From the NCBI GenBank assembly GCA_040905505.1, contig JBBDRL010000106.1, positions 1-16,332 of the forward strand: a stretch of 16,332 nt of DNA. Direction: 5' to 3'. The notes beneath the pieces are model-generated. The model was not told the DNA's origin and ran no database searches. It worked only from the letters and a program-made list of their open reading frames with translations. The position numbers and the translations under genes were made by a program. This DNA is from WHSP01 sp040905505. Its GTDB lineage: Bacteria; Gemmatimonadota; Gemmatimonadetes; Longimicrobiales; Longimicrobiaceae. Below are positions 12,519 to 16,332 of this stretch, in pieces (within the stretch, counting starts at the first letter, position 1; the number at the start of each line of letters is the position of its first letter).

Positions 12519-13966
12519 GCACCGCGCTGGTGCTGTGGGGGCTCGGCATCTATATCGTCGTCGGGACGGCGATCGCCTGGATGGCGCGGCACCGGGTGGG
12601 CGTCGGGATGAGCGAGTACTTCCTCGCCGGCCGCAAGCTCGGCGGCCTGGTCGCGGCGCTGACCTACAGTGCGACGACGTACAGCGCGTTCATGCTCATC
12701 GGGCTGGCGGGCCTGACCTATCAGGGTGGCGTGGGGGCGCTCGGCTTCGAGCTGATCTACCTGGCGGGGCTGTCGCTGGTGGTGTTCTTCGGGCCCCGTT
12801 TCTGGCGGGTCGGGCACGCCTACGACTACGTCACACCCGCGGAGATGCTGGGCGACCGCTACGAGAGCCGCCTCGTCGCGGTGGTTGTCGCGGTCGTCTC
12901 CTGCATCTTCCTCATCCCCTACAGCGCCGTGCAGCTCATGGGCATCGGGTACCTGCTCGAGGGGCTGACCGAAGGGGGCGTGTCGTTCATCGCGGGGGTG
13001 ACGGTGGCGGCGGTGCTGGCCGTCGCGTGGGCGTACCTGGCGGGGCTGCGGAGCGTCGCCTGGACCGACTCGCTCCAGTCACTGGTGATGATCGTCTCCG
13101 CGGTCGCGGTGCTCGTGCTGGTGGTGCGGGCGCTCGGCGGGCCGGGCGCCTTCGCGGCGACGCTGGAGCGCGACCACGCCGAATGGCTCACGGTCCCCGG
13201 GCCCGGCTACTTCGACCTGCCCACCTTCATCGGCCTCTCGCTGCCCTGGTTCTTCTTCAGTATCTCTAACCCGCAGGTCAGTCAACGGCTGTTCGTGCCC
13301 GCGTCGCTCGCCAGCATGCGGGTGATGGTGCTGGGCTTCCTCGTCTTCGGCTTCGTGTACACGCTGGTGTCGATCGTCTGGGGCTTCTCGGCGCTGGTGA
13401 TGTTCCCGGGCCTCGAAAACCCCGATCTCGCGACGCCGACGCTGCTCAGCTCCGGCGTGGTGCCCCCGCTGCTCGCGCTGATGGTCATGCTCGGCATCAC
13501 CGCCGCCGCGATCTCCACCGTCGACTCGATCCTCCTCACCCTCTCGTCGATGGTCTCGCGCGACCTCTACGGCAACCTGCGGCGTGACGGCACCGAGCAG
13601 CGGCAACTGCTGGCGGCGCGGCTCGTCATCCCCTTCATCGCGGTGCTCGCGTTTCTCTTCGCGCGGCTGCGGCTGGACCTGATCGCCGTGCTCTCGGTCG
13701 CGTCGTCGGCGGGGCTGCTGGTGATGGTCCCGACGATCATCGGCGCTTTCTACTGGCGGCGTGGCTCGGCCGCGGGGGCGATGCTCAGCATCGTGACCGG
13801 CGCGGTGGTGGTGATGGTGACGCAGTTCGGGGGCTGGCGGCCGCTGGGGCAGTGGCCGGGAGTGTGGGGGCTCGCGACGGCGACGGCGGTGTTCGTGGGG
13901 GTCAGCCTCGCGACGCGGCCGGCGGCGGAGGGGGCGGGGAAGTTCGAGGCGGTGCTCGGAGGGTGA
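12515..13966 (+). CDS. Sodium:solute symporter (SSS family)
   Basis: This 483-residue protein has about 13 hydrophobic segments. The sequence near the N-terminus, SEYFLAGRKLGG followed by ALTYSATTYSAFMLIG, is characteristic of the SSS family, which couples sodium uptake to import of sugars, amino acids, pantothenate or organic acids. ITAAAISTVDSILLTLSSMVSRDLY later in the protein matches the conserved SSS segment. Near 260 the run FFFSISNPQVSQRLF resembles members such as PanF and proline-type carriers, but the substrate cannot be decided. I chose ATG 12515, which overlaps the stop of the small membrane protein. An in-frame GTG at 12500 would only add five residues. Confidence 0.93.
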   Translation: MSTALVLWGLGIYIVVGTAIAWMARHRVGVGMSEYFLAGRKLGGLVAALTYSATTYSAFMLIGLAGLTYQGGVGALGFELIYLAGLSLVVFFGPRFWRVGHAYDYVTPAEMLGDRYESRLVAVVVAVVSCIFLIPYSAVQLMGIGYLLEGLTEGGVSFIAGVTVAAVLAVAWAYLAGLRSVAWTDSLQSLVMIVSAVAVLVLVVRALGGPGAFAATLERDHAEWLTVPGPGYFDLPTFIGLSLPWFFFSISNPQVSQRLFVPASLASMRVMVLGFLVFGFVYTLVSIVWGFSALVMFPGLENPDLATPTLLSSGVVPPLLALMVMLGITAAAISTVDSILLTLSSMVSRDLYGNLRRDGTEQRQLLAARLVIPFIAVLAFLFARLRLDLIAVLSVASSAGLLVMVPTIIGAFYWRRGSAAGAMLSIVTGAVVVMVTQFGGWRPLGQWPGVWGLATATAVFVGVSLATRPAAEGAGKFEAVLGG

Positions 13967-14134
13967 AGGGCGACGGGGGAAGGGCCGAACCGGGGCCCCG
14001 GAAAGGTAATAGATTGCTTCTAAACGTCGGTAATAGGTGATCTATGACCGCTAGTGACTTGCTTTGCAGTTATCAAGGTCGTAGATTGCCGATAACACGC
14101 GATAAGTGGTACGCAATGACACCTGGAGGTCGCC
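13967..14134. promoter_or_regulatory. Control region of the hipBA-like pair
   Basis: The first part holds a 12-base palindrome, CCGGGGCCCCGG (13990-14001), possibly a weak transcription stop. From about 14001 the sequence becomes much AT-richer than its surroundings and is full of repeats. GGTAATAG occurs at 14005-14012 and 14029-14036. ATAGAT (14009-14014) faces ATCTAT (14040-14045). TTATC (14070-14074) faces GATAA (14091-14095), with another GATAA at 14101-14105. AGATTGC occurs at 14011-14017 and 14084-14089 (AGATTGC/C). A possible promoter is TTGCTT (14059-14064)-N17-TAGATT (14082-14087). Multiple operators for the HTH protein downstream are likely. GGAGG (14124-14128) is its ribosome-binding site. 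Confidence 0.5.
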
Positions 14135-14476
14135 ATGCCGAAGCAGAACGTCACGGAGGAGGCTGCCCCCGTGGCAGTGATCGAGGCTGCTGAGGCACTC
14201 GGGGACAGGATCAAGCTCGCACGCCAGCGGCGTCGGATGCGGCAGGTCGATCTTGCGGCCCGGGCCGGGATCACCACCAAGACGCTCCGCAGGGCCGAAG
14301 CGGGCGAGCTGGGGACCGGTATCGGCGTATATGCCGCCGTTCTCTGGGTCCTCGGGCTCCTGGGCGGCCTCGCTGCGGTTGCGGACCCTGACGCCGATCT
14401 GGAGGGACGTACGCTGGATGCGGCGCGCCGGGGGAAGCGCGTTCGACCGGCGGCGGGGCTGAGCGATGACTTCTGA
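14135..14476 (+). CDS. HipB-like XRE-family antitoxin/repressor
   Basis: This 113-residue protein has a helix-turn-helix of the XRE/Cro type at about 23-60 (LGDRIKLARQRRRMRQVDLAARAGITTKTLRRAEAGE). Its C-terminal part (VLWVLGLLGGL and after) resembles short HipB-like antitoxins. It should bind operators in the repeat-rich region just upstream, repress its own operon and neutralise the kinase encoded next. ATG 14135 follows GGAGG at a good distance. The end overlaps the kinase gene by 11 bases, normal for toxin-antitoxin pairs. The symbol is withheld because this is a family-level match only. Confidence 0.87.
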   Translation: MPKQNVTEEAAPVAVIEAAEALGDRIKLARQRRRMRQVDLAARAGITTKTLRRAEAGELGTGIGVYAAVLWVLGLLGGLAAVADPDADLEGRTLDAARRGKRVRPAAGLSDDF

Positions 14477-15773
14477 GCGGGCGTGCTACGTCTACATCCA
14501 GATGCCCCGGTCCTTCGAGGTCGTCACCTGCGGCCGCTTCGTCCTGACTCCGCTGCCGCGCGGCGCCGGCCGCGGCCGTTTCATCTACGGTCAGAGCTAT
14601 CGAAGCCGGACTGACGCCGTACCGATCGATCCGGTGAATCTGCCCATTTCCACGGAGACATTCGAGACGACTCGGCTCGGCGGGGTGTTCGGCGCGCTCG
14701 GAGATTCCGCGCCCGACGCATGGGGGCGGATGGTGATCCAGAAGGTGCTCGGCCGCTCCGACCTGACGGAGGTGGACTTTCTGCTCGAGTCACCAGAAGA
14801 CCGGGCTGGCACGTTGTCCTTCGGTCGTGGGAAGGTGCCCCCCGCGCCGGTGAGGGAGTTCAACCGTGTCCTCCGACTCGCCGAGCTGCGGGAGGTGGCT
14901 CGGCTACTGGAGGCGGAGCGGCCACTCGAGCAGATCCGTGAACAGGTCCAGCAAGTCATGCAGCCGACGACTTCGATCGGCGGCGCGCGGCCCAAGAACA
15001 CCGTCGAGGACGACACTGGGCTGTGGATCGCCAAGTTCCCGGCTCGCACCGATCGATGGAACAACGCTCCCGTGGAGGCAGCGATGCTGTCTCTCGCGAG
15101 CCGATGCCAGATCCGGATTCCCGAGATCCGTATCGAGCGGCTCGGAGGTGAGTCCATCCTCCTGCTGCGGCGCTTCGACCGGCAAAAGCTCGAGGGCGGG
15201 TATCTTCGTCACCGGATGGTGAGTGGCCTCACGCTCCTGAGGGCCGAGGACACGCCGACCGACATGGAGAACTGGTCGTATCTGCTGCTGGCCGGAGAGG
15301 TTCAGCGATGGTCTTCCCGGCCTCGGGAGGACAAGGTGGAGCTCTTTCGCAGGGCCGCCTTCAACGCCCTCATCTCCAACAACGACGACCACCCGCGCAA
15401 TCACGCCATGGTCGCCGCCGGGCCCGATTGGCGCCTCGCGCCCGCATACGATCTGACACCCAACCCCCAGCACGGCACGATGGAGCGTGACCTGGCGCTC
15501 GCCGCCGGACGCTTCGGCAGGGCGGCAAGGCGAGACAACCTGCTGTCCGGCGCAGCGAAGTTCGGACTCACGAGCGACCAGGCCTCGGCCATCATCGACG
15601 AAATCGCGAGCGTGGTGTCGACGGCCTGGCGCCTCGAGGTGCTGAAATGGGGCGGCTCGGAGCAGGATTGCGAGGCAATCGCCCCCGCTTTCGGCTACGC
15701 GGGGTTCGACTACCCCGCGGAGCCGCGCCGATCCGGGGTGGGGCCGGTCTCTCCCCCTACTCGTGAACGCTGA
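14466..15773 (+). CDS. HipA-like serine/threonine kinase toxin
   Basis: This 435-residue protein is a type II toxin kinase of the HipA family, whose best-known member phosphorylates glutamyl-tRNA synthetase. Visible landmarks are the Gly-rich loop with Ser170 (TTSIGGARPK, equivalent to the autophosphorylated Ser150 region of E. coli HipA), Lys190 in LWIAKFP, the catalytic loop NNDDHPRN (305-312, catalytic Asp307 and Asn312) and the metal-binding Asp329 in LAPAYDLTP. All key residues appear intact, so it should be active. It overlaps the antitoxin gene by 11 bases. Its last 17 bases overlap the end of the convergent L,D-transpeptidase-like gene. The target in this organism is unknown. Confidence 0.92.
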   Translation: MTSERACYVYIQMPRSFEVVTCGRFVLTPLPRGAGRGRFIYGQSYRSRTDAVPIDPVNLPISTETFETTRLGGVFGALGDSAPDAWGRMVIQKVLGRSDLTEVDFLLESPEDRAGTLSFGRGKVPPAPVREFNRVLRLAELREVARLLEAERPLEQIREQVQQVMQPTTSIGGARPKNTVEDDTGLWIAKFPARTDRWNNAPVEAAMLSLASRCQIRIPEIRIERLGGESILLLRRFDRQKLEGGYLRHRMVSGLTLLRAEDTPTDMENWSYLLLAGEVQRWSSRPREDKVELFRRAAFNALISNNDDHPRNHAMVAAGPDWRLAPAYDLTPNPQHGTMERDLALAAGRFGRAARRDNLLSGAAKFGLTSDQASAIIDEIASVVSTAWRLEVLKWGGSEQDCEAIAPAFGYAGFDYPAEPRRSGVGPVSPPTRER

Positions 15774-16332
15774 TCGAGATGGGGTTGGATAGTTCGACCA
15801 CGTGCTGGTCGCCATCGTCCCTCACCGCCATCTCGTACCACTCCTGACTCCGCGAAGAGCGGCCGTGGGCCATCACCCGCTTCGCCAGCGCGACCGCGCT
15901 TTCATTGGCGAGCCGCACGGAGCCGTGCGACTGGTTGGTGCCCAGCGAGTCATGGTCGTCGGTGCCATGGATGGTGTAGTCCGGCGCCTTCCACATGATC
16001 TTCACCTTACCCATCGGGTTGTCCGGATGGTCGGGCTCCATGTACTCCTCGTCTTCGGACCATTCACTGTCCGGCGGCGGGCGCCAGTCCGGGTTCCAGG
16101 TCACCTGGGTGATGGAGAAATCGCCGGTGGGGGTCGGGTATTCGGGCATCCCGACGGCCACCGGGTACGTTTCGACATCGTCGCCGTGGCGGACGTAGAG
16201 CGTCCGCTCGGAGATGTCGATCTCCAGGCTCATCTCCGAGGCGGCTGGGGTGGGTGTGGTGGCCCTGTCCGCCGCTGTGTCGGCCGTCGCCGCCCCCGTC
16301 ACAAGGGGGGTGAGCGCAAGCAGGCCGAGTAG
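15757..16332 (-). CDS. L,D-transpeptidase (YkuD)-fold protein, Cys-to-Ser, 5' truncated
   Basis: The window cuts the 5' end: the frame continues to the edge and reads LLGLLALTPLVTGAA, part of a signal peptide, so the start lies beyond 16332. The rest matches a YkuD domain: LEIDISERTLYVRHGDDVETYPVAVG, PTPTGDFSITQVTWNPDW, NPMGKVKIMW, then IHGTDD and SHGSVRL. YkuD enzymes cross-link peptidoglycan or attach proteins using the cysteine of (S/T)HGC(V/I)R. Here that position is serine (codon TCC, plus-strand 15919-15921), one base from TGC. The protein is therefore either catalytically altered, inactive, or the site of a sequencing error. The domain also carries an acidic insert (SEDEEYMEPDHPDN). 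The gene ends inside the HipA-like gene on the other strand. Confidence 0.87.
   Translation of the reverse strand, partial: LLGLLALTPLVTGAATADTAADRATTPTPAASEMSLEIDISERTLYVRHGDDVETYPVAVGMPEYPTPTGDFSITQVTWNPDWRPPPDSEWSEDEEYMEPDHPDNPMGKVKIMWKAPDYTIHGTDDHDSLGTNQSHGSVRLANESAVALAKRVMAHGRSSRSQEWYEMAVRDDGDQHVVELSNPISISVHE

Overview
This is a high-GC bacterial scaffold with two 100-base N gaps, so it comes from a draft or metagenome-derived assembly. It carries TonB-dependent transport, lipoproteins, an ECF sigma factor whose partners carry glycogen-binding-type domains, and short dispersed intergenic repeats. That mix is compatible with Gemmatimonadota or a similar high-GC Gram-negative lineage. This is inference from style: no rRNA, tRNA or marker gene is present to settle taxonomy.

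Left part (1-5123): a palindromic repeat element is followed by a co-directional block. It encodes a His/Cys-rich exported protein (269-712), a TonB-dependent receptor (807-3164), a beta-propeller lipoprotein with Asp-boxes and a CPCC motif (3164-4480), and a TlpA-type thioredoxin lipoprotein (4470-4988). The last three genes overlap end to start. I infer a metal (perhaps copper) capture and uptake system with a thiol-redox partner. A TauE/SafE-type permease (5124-5876) converges on the block from the other strand.

Middle (5877-7936): this stretch holds a second copy of the palindromic element, an assembly gap with identical 55-base flanks, and a coiled-coil protein with a PD-(D/E)XK nuclease-like core (6618-7775). 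The start of that protein is uncertain because its frame stays open back to the gap.

Regulatory block (7859-12203), the most interesting part: four tightly packed genes encode a DUF4382-like lipoprotein with an acidic tail, a membrane anti-sigma-like protein with an outward-facing CBM48/AMPK-beta-like domain, an exported (probably outer-membrane) protein ending in a related domain, and an ECF sigma factor at the end of the operon. A fifth secreted Gly/Pro-rich protein follows. Almost the same promoter-like sequence, TGTGAC-N17-CGTCT, precedes both the operon and the fifth gene. I propose a self-contained, autoregulated regulon that may sense glucan or another envelope ligand.

Right part (12336-16332): a small two-TM protein is coupled to a sodium:solute symporter, followed by a HipB/HipA-type toxin-antitoxin pair with a repeat-rich, AT-richer control region. 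On the minus strand, cut by the window edge, lies an L,D-transpeptidase-fold protein whose catalytic cysteine is replaced by serine.
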